Translations under genes and position numbers: made by a program
The notes under the pieces: model-generated
The model's database searches: none
The model's input: only the letters and a program-made list of their open reading frames with translations
Told to the model about the DNA's origin: nothing
Part shown: one piece after another, positions 17,018-27,895 of the stretch
Layout: every line of letters begins with the position of its first letter
How positions within the stretch are numbered: the stretch's first letter is position 1
DNA from: Neorhizobium alkalisoli
GTDB taxonomy: Bacteria > Pseudomonadota > Alphaproteobacteria > Rhizobiales > Rhizobiaceae
Direction: 5' to 3'
DNA length: 64,000 bases
NCBI RefSeq assembly: GCF_002968635.1
Contig: NZ_PVBN01000014.1
Span: forward strand, 62,001-126,000

Positions 17018-18343
17018 TTACTTGATGTAGCCGGCGCGGGTCATTTCCCGCTTGGTGGCCGACTGGGCCTGCGCGAGCGCATCATCGACCGAGGACTGCC
17101 CGGCGATCACCGCCGAGAAGAGCTGGCCGACATTCGTGCCGATCGCCTGGAATTCAGGGATCGCGACGAACTGGCCGCCCGTATAGGGCACCGGCTTGAC
17201 GGTCGGCTTGGTGATGTCGGCCGCGTCCATGGCCGCGAGCGTCGGAGCCGAGAAGGCTGCGGCCTTCTTGTATTCCGCGTTGTTGTAGAGCGAGGTGCGC
17301 GTGCCCGGAGGAACGTTCGCCCAGCCTTCCTTGGAGGCGACGAGCTGGGTATATTCCTTGCTGGTTGCCCAGGAGATGAACTTCTGCGCCGCATCGCCCT
17401 TCTTGGAGGAAGTCGGTACGGCAAGGTTCCAGGACCACAGCCAGTTGCCGTGATTGTTCACGCCTTCCTTGGAGGGGAAGATCGCATAACCGACCTTGTC
17501 GGCAACTGTCGATTCTTTCGGGTTGGAGACCATGGATGCTGCCACAGTGGCATCCATCCACATGCCGCACTTGCCCTGCTGGAAGAGCGTCAGGTTTTCG
17601 TTGAAGCCGTTCGAGGAAGCGCCGGATGGACCTGCATCCTTCATCAGGTCGACGTAGAACTGCAGCGCGCCCTTCCATTCCGGCTGATCGAACTGCGGGT
17701 TCCACTTCTCGTCAAACCAGCGACCGCCGAAGGAGTTGGCGAGCGCCGTGACGAAGGCCATGTTCTCGCCCCAGCCGGCCTTGCCGCGCAGGCAGATGCC
17801 GTTGATGTCGTTGGCGCGATCGGTGATCTTGCGGGCGGCATCGCCAATGAATTCCCAGGTCGGGCTTTCCGGCATCTTGAGCCCGGCCTTGTCGAACAGG
17901 TCCTTGCGATACATGATCATCGCGGACTCGCCGTAGAACGGCGCGGCATAGAGCTTGCCTTCGACCGTCAGGCCGCCTTTGATCGCCGGAAGAATGTCGT
18001 TGGCGTCGTATTTGTCGCCGAGCTTGTTGAGCTCCAGCAGCCAGCCCTGTTTCGCCCAGATCGGAACTTCGTAGTTGCCGATCGTCAGAATGTCGTACTG
18101 ACCGCCCTTGGTGGCGATGTCGGTGGTGACGCGCTCGCGCAGCACGTTTTCTTCCAGCGTAACCCAGTTGATCTGGATATCCGGATTGGCCTTGGTGAAC
18201 TCCGAGGTCAGGCCCTGCATGCGGACCATGTCGCTGTTATTGACCGTTGCGATGGTGAGGGTTTCGGCCGAGGCCGCGGTGGAAAAAATGCCGGCAAACG
18301 CCAGCGCCGAGCAGGCGCCCAGCAAAACCGTCTTCAATGTCAT
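17018..18343 (-). CDS. smoE: polyol ABC transporter substrate-binding protein
   Basis: A 441-residue periplasmic binding protein of the extracellular solute-binding family 1. A signal peptide ends TAASA near residue 26; the mature part begins ETLTIATVNN. It delivers polyols to SmoF/SmoG. A GGAGG site precedes the start. It is the first structural gene of the operon, with a regulator gene just upstream. Confidence 0.92.
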   Translation of the reverse strand: MTLKTVLLGACSALAFAGIFSTAASAETLTIATVNNSDMVRMQGLTSEFTKANPDIQINWVTLEENVLRERVTTDIATKGGQYDILTIGNYEVPIWAKQGWLLELNKLGDKYDANDILPAIKGGLTVEGKLYAAPFYGESAMIMYRKDLFDKAGLKMPESPTWEFIGDAARKITDRANDINGICLRGKAGWGENMAFVTALANSFGGRWFDEKWNPQFDQPEWKGALQFYVDLMKDAGPSGASSNGFNENLTLFQQGKCGMWMDATVAASMVSNPKESTVADKVGYAIFPSKEGVNNHGNWLWSWNLAVPTSSKKGDAAQKFISWATSKEYTQLVASKEGWANVPPGTRTSLYNNAEYKKAAAFSAPTLAAMDAADITKPTVKPVPYTGGQFVAIPEFQAIGTNVGQLFSAVIAGQSSVDDALAQAQSATKREMTRAGYIK

Positions 18344-18360
18344 ATCTTCCTCCCAGAAGA

Positions 18361-18491
18361 TGAGTAACGAGCATTCGCTTTGCTCATGGGCAATTACTCA
18401 CCAGAGGATGCGAAAAGTCAATCGCCTTTCGTCGCTGCACTGCAGCGGAGACAGGACATGCTATTGATTCAACAATGGATAATTTTGCTCA
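18361..18491 (-). promoter_or_regulatory. smoE upstream region with nested inverted repeats
   Basis: TGAGTAA (18361-18367) and TTACTCA (18394-18400) form an inverted pair around GAGCA/TGCTC arms (18370-18374, 18381-18385). TTTGCTCA occurs at 18379-18386 and again at 18484-18491, and ATTG-attcaa-CAAT lies near 18465-18478. These are candidate SorC-type operator elements; no consensus is proven. Confidence 0.35.
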
Positions 18492-19442
18492 GCCGGAGAG
18501 CAATTGCTCCGCAGTGGCTTCATCCGTGATGATGCCGTTGATGATTTTGCCCTTCAGGGCGCCGGATATCGCGGCCAGCTTCTTCTTGCCCAGGGCGATT
18601 CCGATGACGGAAGACTTCTCGCGGGACGGGATCGGCACGCTGGCAACGCGATCGTTGATGGAATTGCCGAGCAGCTGTCCCTGGCGGTCGTAGACCCAGC
18701 CGCAGATCTCTCCGGCAGCGCCATTCTTGACCAAGGTCAGCATCTCTTCCCTGCCGAGAAACCCGTCGACGCAGAGAGGTCCGTCGACGCCGAGTTCGCC
18801 GATGCCGACGAATGTCACGTCCGCCTGGGCGCCGAGCTGAAGTGTCGAGCGGACCAGCGCCTGGTCATGTAGCGTTTCGCGCTCTTCGGCCGACGAACAG
18901 AGGACCGGCAGCGGCATGGGGAAATGCCTGGCCTTGATGGCATCCGCCATGGAGAAGATGACGTTGTAGAAAGCCGCCGAGCCGTCCGGGCCGATATTGC
19001 CGGTGAGCGAAACGATCCGGTGCTGCAGACATTCCATCGGCGGCAACTGGTCGACGGCGGCTTTCAGCGTACGGCCCGTGCCGATCGCGATGATGATCGG
19101 GTCCGGACGTTTTAGCCAACGCTCGATCTCGGCAGCGGCCGCCTCGGCGATGCCGACGGTGCTGGACGAACCGGCGGGATCGCTCGGCACGACCTCGGCG
19201 TGGCGCAGGCCGTATTTCTTCCGCAGTGCTTCAGCGAGTTCCAGGCAGGCCGCGATCGGATGATCGAGACGCACCTTGATGAGACGCTCGGCAACGGCGA
19301 GCGACACCAGCCGCTGCGCCGATTGCCTGGAAATGCTCATGGCCGCAGCGATCTCGTCCTGGGTGCGCCCCGCGACATAATAGAGCCACCCGGCCCGCGC
19401 CGCATCATCGAGCCGTCCTTGCGTATCAGACCGTTTTGCCAT
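18489..19442 (-). CDS. SorC/DeoR-type regulator of the polyol operon
   Basis: A 317-residue regulator: helix-turn-helix TQDEIAAAMSISRQSAQRLVSLAV near residue 30, then a SorC-type sugar-binding domain with IAIGTGRTLKAAVDQL and VSLTGNIGPDGS. A GGAGGAGA site precedes the ATG. It lies immediately upstream of smoE on the same strand, so it is the obvious polyol-responsive regulator of the operon. Whether it activates or represses is not visible. Confidence 0.88.
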   Translation of the reverse strand: MAKRSDTQGRLDDAARAGWLYYVAGRTQDEIAAAMSISRQSAQRLVSLAVAERLIKVRLDHPIAACLELAEALRKKYGLRHAEVVPSDPAGSSSTVGIAEAAAAEIERWLKRPDPIIIAIGTGRTLKAAVDQLPPMECLQHRIVSLTGNIGPDGSAAFYNVIFSMADAIKARHFPMPLPVLCSSAEERETLHDQALVRSTLQLGAQADVTFVGIGELGVDGPLCVDGFLGREEMLTLVKNGAAGEICGWVYDRQGQLLGNSINDRVASVPIPSREKSSVIGIALGKKKLAAISGALKGKIINGIITDEATAEQLLSG

Positions 19443-19516
19443 GGCAGAAAATCTCCTCCACGTGTTGCTGCCACGTTTTGCGAGTTTCTGTCAAATGGCC
19501 GAAAACAAAACCATGA

Positions 19517-20245
19517 TCAGGTGGACAAGCCCATGAAATCGAGATTGGACGGCTCTTTTAGGAAAATTCGCCGCTCCGGCGTTTTCGGAGTCATGTTCGT
19601 TGTTTCTGTACCGTCTGGAGCGATTTTCAGCCGGAAGTTCCGCGCCCAGACTTTACCATATCCTTTCATGAAGAAGCCGTAGTGTATGCTTTGAGCTTCA
19701 TCAGGAACGTCCAGAACAATCATTCGCTCGATCCATCCGGAAGTACCGTAGATAGCGCCATCGATTTCCCGCTGGAGCATATTGTCAAAACGAAGAACCG
19801 ATCCTGGCTGCCCATCCACGCGCAGCCAGATTGTGCCGACATTGGCGTTCTCGGCACGCAGGTTTGCGGTGAGTCTGAGTTTTCGGCCTCGATATTCCTC
19901 AGCGTCTATACTTTGCCCGAGACCTGCAAAACGCTCGTTGCCCAGTTCCACATCGCGACCAACGGTACACTCGACCATAGCCGTGCCGGGTGAGGATGGG
20001 TCCAGCCCGCTCCTATACCTCTGGGTATCGACAAAACCGATGTGAAGCCACCCCGGCGGCAGAGGCAGAGGCTCCACTTTCGCTTTGGCCGATTCAATCT
20101 GTGCCGACAGCACGTTCCAGTCGGCAAACCCGAATTGCTTTGCCACCAGTTCCAGGCACTCGCCGTGGGAAATTTCGATATTTCGTTCCGCCAGCGATTG
20201 GCGCAACGCCTTCGCCATGGCTTTCGATTCGAGAAAGCTCTTCAT
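19517..20245 (-). CDS. glyoxalase-related domain protein of unknown function
   Basis: A 242-residue cytosolic protein. Residues 1-50 (AKALRQSLAERNIEISHGEC and FGFADWNVLSAQI) match a short helical module annotated as glyoxalase-related and often found at protein N-termini. Residues 65-215 form a beta-rich domain (YRGRKLRLTANLRAENA, YGFFMKGYGKVWARNFRLKI) resembling carbohydrate-binding-like jelly rolls. It stands alone with lower GC than its neighbours. No enzymatic motif is seen. Confidence 0.6.
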   Translation of the reverse strand: MKSFLESKAMAKALRQSLAERNIEISHGECLELVAKQFGFADWNVLSAQIESAKAKVEPLPLPPGWLHIGFVDTQRYRSGLDPSSPGTAMVECTVGRDVELGNERFAGLGQSIDAEEYRGRKLRLTANLRAENANVGTIWLRVDGQPGSVLRFDNMLQREIDGAIYGTSGWIERMIVLDVPDEAQSIHYGFFMKGYGKVWARNFRLKIAPDGTETTNMTPKTPERRIFLKEPSNLDFMGLST

Positions 20246-20429
20246 CGGTCAATCCTCACCCGGGCGACTCGCAAAGAGGTCAGTGCTCGCATTGCTGATG
20301 AATCGCCGGGGCGGATCAGACCTTGAATTCGATTATGCGTTCACCATTCCACGAGGGAGCGAGCGGCAGGCCGCACAAGCCTGATTCGAAGATTATCAGG
20401 CCAGCGCGACCGGTCAAGCGACGGCTACA

Positions 20430-22277
<1,848 letters not shown>

Positions 22278-22303
22278 GGAAAATCCTCCTTAGGGTTCGG
22301 AAA

Positions 22304-23467
22304 TCAGGCGGCGAGCGCGGTTTCGGCGAGCGTCACCCAATAGCTGACGCCGTAGGGGATGGCCTCGTCGTTGAAGTCGTATGCGGCGTTGTGGAGACTT
22401 GCGGTTTCGCCGTTGCCGATGAAGATGAAGGCGCCGGGACGGCTTTCCAGCATGTAGGAAAAGTCTTCCGCCCCCATATGCGGGGGAACATTGGTATGCA
22501 CGGCCCTGGAGCCTGCCACCTTGCTGGCAATCTCCACCGCGAAATCTGTTTCCTCGTCATGGTTGAAGGTGACCGGGTAGCCGCGGCGGTAGACGATTTC
22601 CGCCGAGGCGCCATGGGCGATGGCGGTAGACTGGGCCACTTCCGTCAGACGTTTTTCGGCAAAATCGCGGGTTTCCGGCAAAAGCGTGCGCACCGTGCCG
22701 CCCAGTTTGACATAAGCCGGGATGACGTTGTTCGCCTCGCCGCCGTGGATCGACGCGACCGTCACCACGAGAGATTTCAACGGATCGGTTTCGCGCGAGA
22801 CGATCGACTGCAGCGCAACGACGATATGCGAGGCCGCGAGAACCGGATCGATGGAAAGATGCGGCTGCGCGGCATGGCTGCCGCGCCCGTGAACGGTGAT
22901 CTCGAAGGTGTCGGCAGCGGCCATCGTCGAACCCTTGCGGATCGCGAAACTGCCGACCGGCAGGCGTGGTTCGTTGTGCATGCCGAAGACTTGCGCGATG
23001 CCGAACCTTTCCATCAGGCCATCGTTGATCATCGCCAGCGCACCGGCTCCGCCCTCCTCCGCCGGCTGGAAGATTACCGCCACGGAGCCCTTGAAATTGC
23101 GGGTTTCGGCGAGATATTGGGCAGCACCGAGCAGCATCGCCGTATGGCCGTCATGACCGCAGGAATGTGCCTTGCCGGGTGTCTTCGAGGCCCAGGGTTT
23201 GCCGCTCGTTTCCAGGATCGGCAGCGCGTCCATGTCGGCGCGAAAGCCGACGACAGGCCCTTCGCCCTGGTTGCCCTTGATGACCGCGACGACGCCAGTC
23301 TGGCCGATGCCCGTCTCGACGATGTCGCAGCCGAAGGATCTCAGCTTCTCGGCGACGAATTTGGAGGTCTCGTGAACGTCGTAGAGCAGCTCCGGATTCT
23401 GGTGCAAATGGCGCCTCCACTCGGCGACCTGATCCTGCATTTCCGCGACGCGATTGATGACTGGCAT
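22304..23467 (-). CDS. M20D-type amidohydrolase (hippurate hydrolase-like)
   Basis: A 387-residue metal-dependent amidohydrolase that cleaves N-acyl amino acids or similar amides. Metal-ligand blocks are ADMDALPI, the CGHDGHTAMLLGAA box, the base in PAEEGGAGA, and a final HMGAEDFSY. The start at 23467 has a GAGGT site upstream and gives the usual family length. It is co-transcribed with the fused ATPase, so the imported compound is probably an amide or N-acylated amino acid hydrolysed inside the cell. Confidence 0.88.
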   Translation of the reverse strand: MPVINRVAEMQDQVAEWRRHLHQNPELLYDVHETSKFVAEKLRSFGCDIVETGIGQTGVVAVIKGNQGEGPVVGFRADMDALPILETSGKPWASKTPGKAHSCGHDGHTAMLLGAAQYLAETRNFKGSVAVIFQPAEEGGAGALAMINDGLMERFGIAQVFGMHNEPRLPVGSFAIRKGSTMAAADTFEITVHGRGSHAAQPHLSIDPVLAASHIVVALQSIVSRETDPLKSLVVTVASIHGGEANNVIPAYVKLGGTVRTLLPETRDFAEKRLTEVAQSTAIAHGASAEIVYRRGYPVTFNHDEETDFAVEIASKVAGSRAVHTNVPPHMGAEDFSYMLESRPGAFIFIGNGETASLHNAAYDFNDEAIPYGVSYWVTLAETALAA

Positions 23468-23793
23468 GATCGAGACCTCGTTGTCTTTCTCTGTTTCCCA
23501 CTCTGGCCGGGGCGGATATTGCGACGCATAAAGCAGGTTTTGCAAGCTTCAATTTTCCCGCTTGAACGCAAAATAGGCCTATGCTTAGATGGCTCAAAAT
23601 TTGATCATGCTCGCTTTTGGCGACACGGTTTAACTTGTTCTGAACCCGGTTTTCGAGGAGGACGCAGAGAGAAATCATTCTGCGAAGTCAACAAGTTATA
23701 AAACGCGCTTCGCAGACCCTTCGGCCCTGAAATCCGGCATGACCGGAAGGCCCTAAACACAACTCATAAGAGAACGACAAGGGGAATAGCAGC
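23468..23793. other. divergent promoter region without genes
   Basis: This 326-bp gap separates the amidohydrolase and binding-protein starts and has lower GC than its surroundings. It must hold both promoters. A short inverted pair (CCTTCGGCC near 23718 and GGAAGGCC near 23746) is visible, but I recognise no operator. Confidence 0.5.
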
Positions 23794-25503
23794 ATGAAAA
23801 ACCTCAAACTTCTTCTGGCTGGCACCGTCGCCGCGCTTGCCGCCACCGGTACCGCCGCCTATGCCGAACGAGGCACCGACGGCGACCTGAAGATCCTCTT
23901 CTGGCAGGCCGTCTCGACGCTCAATCCGTACCTGTCCGGCGGCACCAAGGAAGTCTATTCGTCCTCCATGGTGATCGAGCCGCTCGCCCGTTACGACGAG
24001 AAGGGCGAACTGGTGCCGATGCTGGTCACCGAAATTCCGACGATCGAGAACGGTGGCGTCGCCAAGGACCTGCTCAGCATGACCTGGAAGCTGAAGCCCG
24101 GCGTCAAGTGGTCGGACGGCACGCCTTTCACGGCCGATGATGTCATCTTTACCTGGAAATATTGCGTCGCGCCGGATGGCGGCTGCGCGCAAAAGGCCCA
24201 GTATGAAGGTGTCACGAGCGTCGAAGCTCCGGACCCGATGACCGTCAAGATCACTTTTTCCGAACCGAAGCCCTATCCTTACAGCGCCTTCGTCGGCGCC
24301 CAGTCTCCGGTCATCCAGAAGAAGCAGTTCGAAAACTGCGTCGGCGCCAAGGCTCCGGGCTGCACCTCCGCCAACTTCGGCCCGATCGGCACAGGCCCGT
24401 TCACCGTCAAGGAATTCAAGCCGAACGACGTCATCACCTTCGAAGCCAACAAGAACTACCGCGATCCGGCGAAGCCCGCCTTCGCAACCGCGACCCTCAA
24501 GGGCGGCGGCGATGCCGCTTCGGCTGCCCGCGCCGTTCTGGAGACCGGCGAGTTCGACTATGCCTGGAACATGCAGGTCGAGCCGGAAGTGCTGGCCACC
24601 ATGCTGAAAGCCGGCAAGGGTCAGCTCGTGACCTCCTTCGGTACCCAGGTCGAACGTATCAACCTCAATTGGTATAACCCCGATCCGAAGCTCGGCGACA
24701 AGCGCTCCACCAAGGAAGCCGGCCCGCATCCGGCGCTTTCCGATCCGGCAGTCCGCCGCGCGCTTTCGCTTGCGATCGACCGCAGCATCATCGACGAAGC
24801 CGGTTACGGCGAAGCCGGCAAGCCGACCTGCAACATCGTTCCCGCTCCGGAAGCCTATGCATCGACCAAGAACGATAGCTGGTGCCTGAAGCAGGACGTC
24901 GATGCGGCCAACAAGCTGCTCGACGATGCCGGTTGGAAAAAGGGTGGCGACGGCATTCGCGCCAAGAACGGCGCGCGCCTTTCCTTCCTCTACCAGACCT
25001 CGACCAACTCCGTCCGTCAGGCCACCCAGGAGCTGGTGAAGGACATGTGGTCGCAGATCGGCGTCGATGCTGAACTCCGCAACGTCAGCGCCTCGGTCTT
25101 CTTCGGCGGCGACCCGGCAAGCCCGGACACCTTCCAGAAGTTCTATGCCGACGTCGAAATGTACACCAACAACTTCGATGGTACCGACCCGGAAAAATAC
25201 CTGGCGGAATGGCTGTGCGACAAGGTTCCGAACCCGGAAAACGGCTGGCAGGGCCAGAATATCCCGCGCTACTGCAACCCGGCCTTCGACAAGCTGGTCG
25301 GCGAACTTTCCAAGACCGCCGATATTTCCAAGCGTGAAGAGCTTGCCAAGCAGCTCAACGACATGCTGACCGAAGAGGGTGCGCATATCCCGCTCATCCA
25401 CCGCGGTAGCGTCTCCTCGCATTCCGTGAAGCTCGATGGCGTTCGCATGAACGCCTGGGACTCCGAACTTTGGAACGTCGCCGACTGGTCGCGCAAGAAG
25501 TAA
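23794..25503 (+). CDS. peptide/amide ABC transporter substrate-binding protein
   Basis: A 569-residue periplasmic protein of solute-binding family 5. The signal peptide (MKNLKLLLAGTVAALAATG) ends near TAAYA; the mature part has the family segment SMTWKLKPGVKWSDGTPFTADDV. AAGGGGAA lies before the ATG. It is the first gene of a three-gene unit with two permeases; the ATPase is encoded divergently. Extra length and several cysteines suggest a substrate other than plain dipeptides. Confidence 0.88.
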   Translation: MKNLKLLLAGTVAALAATGTAAYAERGTDGDLKILFWQAVSTLNPYLSGGTKEVYSSSMVIEPLARYDEKGELVPMLVTEIPTIENGGVAKDLLSMTWKLKPGVKWSDGTPFTADDVIFTWKYCVAPDGGCAQKAQYEGVTSVEAPDPMTVKITFSEPKPYPYSAFVGAQSPVIQKKQFENCVGAKAPGCTSANFGPIGTGPFTVKEFKPNDVITFEANKNYRDPAKPAFATATLKGGGDAASAARAVLETGEFDYAWNMQVEPEVLATMLKAGKGQLVTSFGTQVERINLNWYNPDPKLGDKRSTKEAGPHPALSDPAVRRALSLAIDRSIIDEAGYGEAGKPTCNIVPAPEAYASTKNDSWCLKQDVDAANKLLDDAGWKKGGDGIRAKNGARLSFLYQTSTNSVRQATQELVKDMWSQIGVDAELRNVSASVFFGGDPASPDTFQKFYADVEMYTNNFDGTDPEKYLAEWLCDKVPNPENGWQGQNIPRYCNPAFDKLVGELSKTADISKREELAKQLNDMLTEEGAHIPLIHRGSVSSHSVKLDGVRMNAWDSELWNVADWSRKK

Positions 25504-25510
25504 CGACGAT

Positions 25511-25543
25511 CGCCGGGCCTCGCTTTTGAGCGCAGGCCCGGCG
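25511..25543 (+). promoter_or_regulatory. intercistronic stem-loop after binding-protein gene
   Basis: CGCCGGGCCT (25511-25520) pairs with AGGCCCGGCG (25534-25543), and inside it CGCT (25521-25524) pairs with AGCG (25529-25532). It starts eight bases after the stop. No T run follows, so it probably protects the binding-protein mRNA. Confidence 0.65.
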
Positions 25544-25580
25544 GACGCCCATTCTTCCGCGCCCGTTCGGAGAGTTCTCG

Positions 25581-26591
25581 ATGTTCACATACACTTTGCG
25601 GCGATTGCTTTTTGCAATCCCGACGCTGCTGGTCATCAGCTTCGTCATCTTCGCGCTGCTGGATCTTGCGCCCAGCGATCCGACCGGCGACCTGCCGTTG
25701 ACGATCCCCCCGGAGGTCCGCGAACAGATCCGCGCTTCTCTCGGCCTCGATCAGCCTTTCCTCATCCGCTATCTGAAATGGCTGCAGCAATTCTTCATCA
25801 ATGAACCGCTCAACATTTTCGAAAGCCTCACCGGCTGGCAGATCGGCGATGGGGACCGCATGCGGGTGCTCTCATGGGCCACCCGAAGCCCGGTGGTCGA
25901 CCTGATCGTCCAGCGCCTGCCACAGACCCTCTGGGTGGTCGGCCTCGCCTACCTCTTCGGCGTCATGATCGCCATTCCGATCGGAGTGATTTCGGCCTAC
26001 AAGCAGTATTCGATCTTCGACCAGATCGGCACCTTCCTGGCGATGGTCGGCTATTCGGTTCCGACCTTCTTCACCGGTGTCCTGCTGATCGTCATCTTCT
26101 CCTCCTATCTGCAATGGTTCCCGTCCGTCTACGACACCAATCTGAGGGTCACGGATTTCCAGAGCTTCGTCTTGCAGGTGAAGCAGATGGCTTTGCCGGT
26201 CACGGTGCTGGCGCTCTTCAACGCGTCCCAGATTACCCGTTTCGTGCGGGCATCGATGCTGGACAACCTGCATCAGGACTATGTGCGCACCGCCCGCGCC
26301 AAGGGGGTCAAGGAAAAATCCGTCCTGCTCATTCACGTGCTGCGCAACAGCCTGATTCCGGTCGTGACGGTCATTGCCCTCGGCGTTCCCACGATCTTCT
26401 CGGGAGCCATCATCACGGAGCAGATCTTTCGCGTAAATGGCCTCGGCCAATTGCTGATCACCGCCGTGCAAGGTGCCGACATCCCGCTCGTGCAGACGCT
26501 CACCTTCATCTTCGCGGTCCTGATCGTGCTCTTCAACCTCATCGCCGACGTACTCTACGGCATTCTTGACCCGAGGATCCGTTATGACTGA
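25581..26591 (+). CDS. DppB/GsiC-type ABC permease
   Basis: A 336-residue inner-membrane permease. It starts FTYTLRRLLFAIPTLLVISF, has a long periplasmic insert after the first helix, and carries the EAA-type loop YVRTARAKGVKEKSVLLIHVLRN. The C-terminus LIADVLYGILDPRIRYD is characteristic of DppB. Its stop overlaps the next start by eight bases. Confidence 0.92.
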   Translation: MFTYTLRRLLFAIPTLLVISFVIFALLDLAPSDPTGDLPLTIPPEVREQIRASLGLDQPFLIRYLKWLQQFFINEPLNIFESLTGWQIGDGDRMRVLSWATRSPVVDLIVQRLPQTLWVVGLAYLFGVMIAIPIGVISAYKQYSIFDQIGTFLAMVGYSVPTFFTGVLLIVIFSSYLQWFPSVYDTNLRVTDFQSFVLQVKQMALPVTVLALFNASQITRFVRASMLDNLHQDYVRTARAKGVKEKSVLLIHVLRNSLIPVVTVIALGVPTIFSGAIITEQIFRVNGLGQLLITAVQGADIPLVQTLTFIFAVLIVLFNLIADVLYGILDPRIRYD

Positions 26592-27510
26592 TGCGACCAT
26601 TGTAACCGCGCCGCCCGCCAAGGCCTCCTCGCCCACTCGTTCCGCGCTTGCCGACATATGGCGCCAGTTCCGTGCCCATCGGGGCGGTGTCGTCGGGCTC
26701 ATCGTCTTCACGTTCATCGTGACGGCGGTTTTCGTCGGCCCGTATATCCACCGGGTGGCCCCCAATGCCATCAACATCCGCGACAAGAACCAATGGCCGT
26801 CGATGGCCCATCCGTTCGGCACCGACAATCTCGGCAAGGACATGCTTGCCCAGGTGCTCGCCGGCGGACGCATCTCGCTCGCCGTCGGCATCACCGCCAT
26901 GCTGCTGGCGCTCTTCCTTGGAACGCTGGTCGGAGTGGTCTCCGGCTATATCCGAAGGCTCGACGGGCCGCTGATGCGCATCACCGACCTGTTCCTGGCG
27001 CTGCCGCTCCTGCCGTTGCTGCTCGTCATCATCATGCTGTTCCGCGACACGCTCCGGGCGGCCTTCGGACCGGAAACCGGCATCTTCATCCTGATCGTCT
27101 TCGTGATCGGGATCACCAGCTGGATGCATACCGCCCGCATCGTCCGCGGCGACGTGCTGGCGGTGAAAAGCCAGGAATTTATCCTGGCGGCGAAATCGAG
27201 CGGCATGCGGGAGCATCGGATCATCCTCCGGCATATCCTGCCGAACGTGCTGAGTTCGATCATGGTCTCGGCCACGCTCGGCATCGCTTCGGCAATCATC
27301 ACCGAGTCCGCCCTGAGCTTCCTGGGACTCGGTTTCCCTTCGGACTTCCCGACATGGGGACGCCTCCTGTTCGACGGTGCCAACTTCCTGCAGCTCACGC
27401 CATCGCGCGTGCTCTGGCCGGGACTGGCGATCTCGCTCACGGTGCTCAGCGTCAACTACATGGGCGATGCAATCCGCGACGCGCTCGATCCGAGAGCGCT
27501 GAAACACTGA
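26584..27510 (+). CDS. DppC/GsiD-type ABC permease
   Basis: A 308-residue permease with an N-terminal cytoplasmic tail, then the helix GGVVGLIVFTFIVTAVFVGPYI, the motif HPFGTDNLGKDMLAQVLAGGRISL, the coupling loop EFILAAKSSGMREHRIILRHILPN, and the typical end MGDAIRDALDPRALK. The ATG at 26584 overlaps the dppB-like stop. It is the last gene before a strong terminator. Confidence 0.92.
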   Translation: MTDATIVTAPPAKASSPTRSALADIWRQFRAHRGGVVGLIVFTFIVTAVFVGPYIHRVAPNAINIRDKNQWPSMAHPFGTDNLGKDMLAQVLAGGRISLAVGITAMLLALFLGTLVGVVSGYIRRLDGPLMRITDLFLALPLLPLLLVIIMLFRDTLRAAFGPETGIFILIVFVIGITSWMHTARIVRGDVLAVKSQEFILAAKSSGMREHRIILRHILPNVLSSIMVSATLGIASAIITESALSFLGLGFPSDFPTWGRLLFDGANFLQLTPSRVLWPGLAISLTVLSVNYMGDAIRDALDPRALKH

Positions 27511-27527
27511 CCGGCCCGCAGCTCGAA

Positions 27528-27557
27528 AAAAAATGGCGGCCTCGGCCGCCATTTTTG
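27528..27557. terminator. strong intrinsic terminator
   Basis: ATGGCGGC (27533-27540), loop CTCG, GCCGCCAT (27545-27552), flanked by an A run and a T run that extend the pairing. It ends the peptide transporter operon and isolates csbD from it. Confidence 0.9.
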
Positions 27558-27571
27558 TTTGGCACCCTCCA

Positions 27572-27597
27572 GGAACCGCCGCCCCGCCCAACTCGTT
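27572..27597 (+). promoter_or_regulatory. EcfG-type promoter of csbD
   Basis: GGAAC (27572-27576), 17-bp spacer, CGTT (27594-27597): an exact match to the GGAAC-N16/17-CGTT consensus of the alphaproteobacterial general stress sigma factor. The predicted start near 27604 leaves a leader of about 44 nt to csbD. Confidence 0.85.
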
Positions 27598-27647
27598 TTA
27601 TTCTCAGAGCGGAATGCACCGCTTCGAATCCGGGAAGGAGAAAAACA

Positions 27648-27845
27648 ATGAATTGGAATCAAGTCGAGGGTAACTGGGAACAGTTCAAGGGCAAGGTCCA
27701 GACCCAGTGGGGCAAGCTCACCGGCGACGATCTGGACGTGATTGCCGGCGACCGCAAGCAGCTCGCCGGGAAGATCCAGGAACGCTACGGCAAGGCTGAG
27801 GACGAGGCCGATCGCGAAGTCGACGACTGGCTCAGCAGGCACTGA
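27648..27845 (+). CDS. csbD: CsbD family stress protein
   Basis: A 65-residue hydrophilic, lysine- and glutamate-rich protein. MNWNQVEGNWEQFKGKVQTQ and the GKIQERYGKAEDEA segment are typical CsbD. A strong GGAAGGAG site (27632-27639) ends eight bases before the ATG. It has its own EcfG-type promoter after the upstream terminator. Family members accumulate under general stress; their biochemical role is not known. Confidence 0.93.
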   Translation: MNWNQVEGNWEQFKGKVQTQWGKLTGDDLDVIAGDRKQLAGKIQERYGKAEDEADREVDDWLSRH

Positions 27846-27864
27846 ATTTTTTTTAAAAACTCTC

Positions 27865-27889
27865 GGAACCTAATTCAGGGCCACTCGTT
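27865..27889 (+). promoter_or_regulatory. EcfG-type promoter of a small RNA
   Basis: GGAAC (27865-27869), exactly 16 bp, CGTT (27886-27889). It points into a gap with no protein gene on this strand, directly upstream of three hairpins. Confidence 0.85.
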
Positions 27890-27895
27890 ATAGCA

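Noticed and set aside
23764..25422. Minus-strand open frame of over 500 codons opposite the peptide-binding protein gene
   Set aside because: It mirrors the codon structure of the plus-strand gene, has no ribosome site or family features, and the plus-strand protein is clearly a family 5 binding protein. High GC makes such antisense frames common, for example also at 45769-47391 and 11911-13503.
26658..27845. A long plus-strand frame that would fuse a dppC-antiframe product to CsbD
   Set aside because: The first 330 codons are an out-of-frame reading of the dppC-like gene and then run through a terminator. CsbD has its own ribosome site and ATG at 27648.
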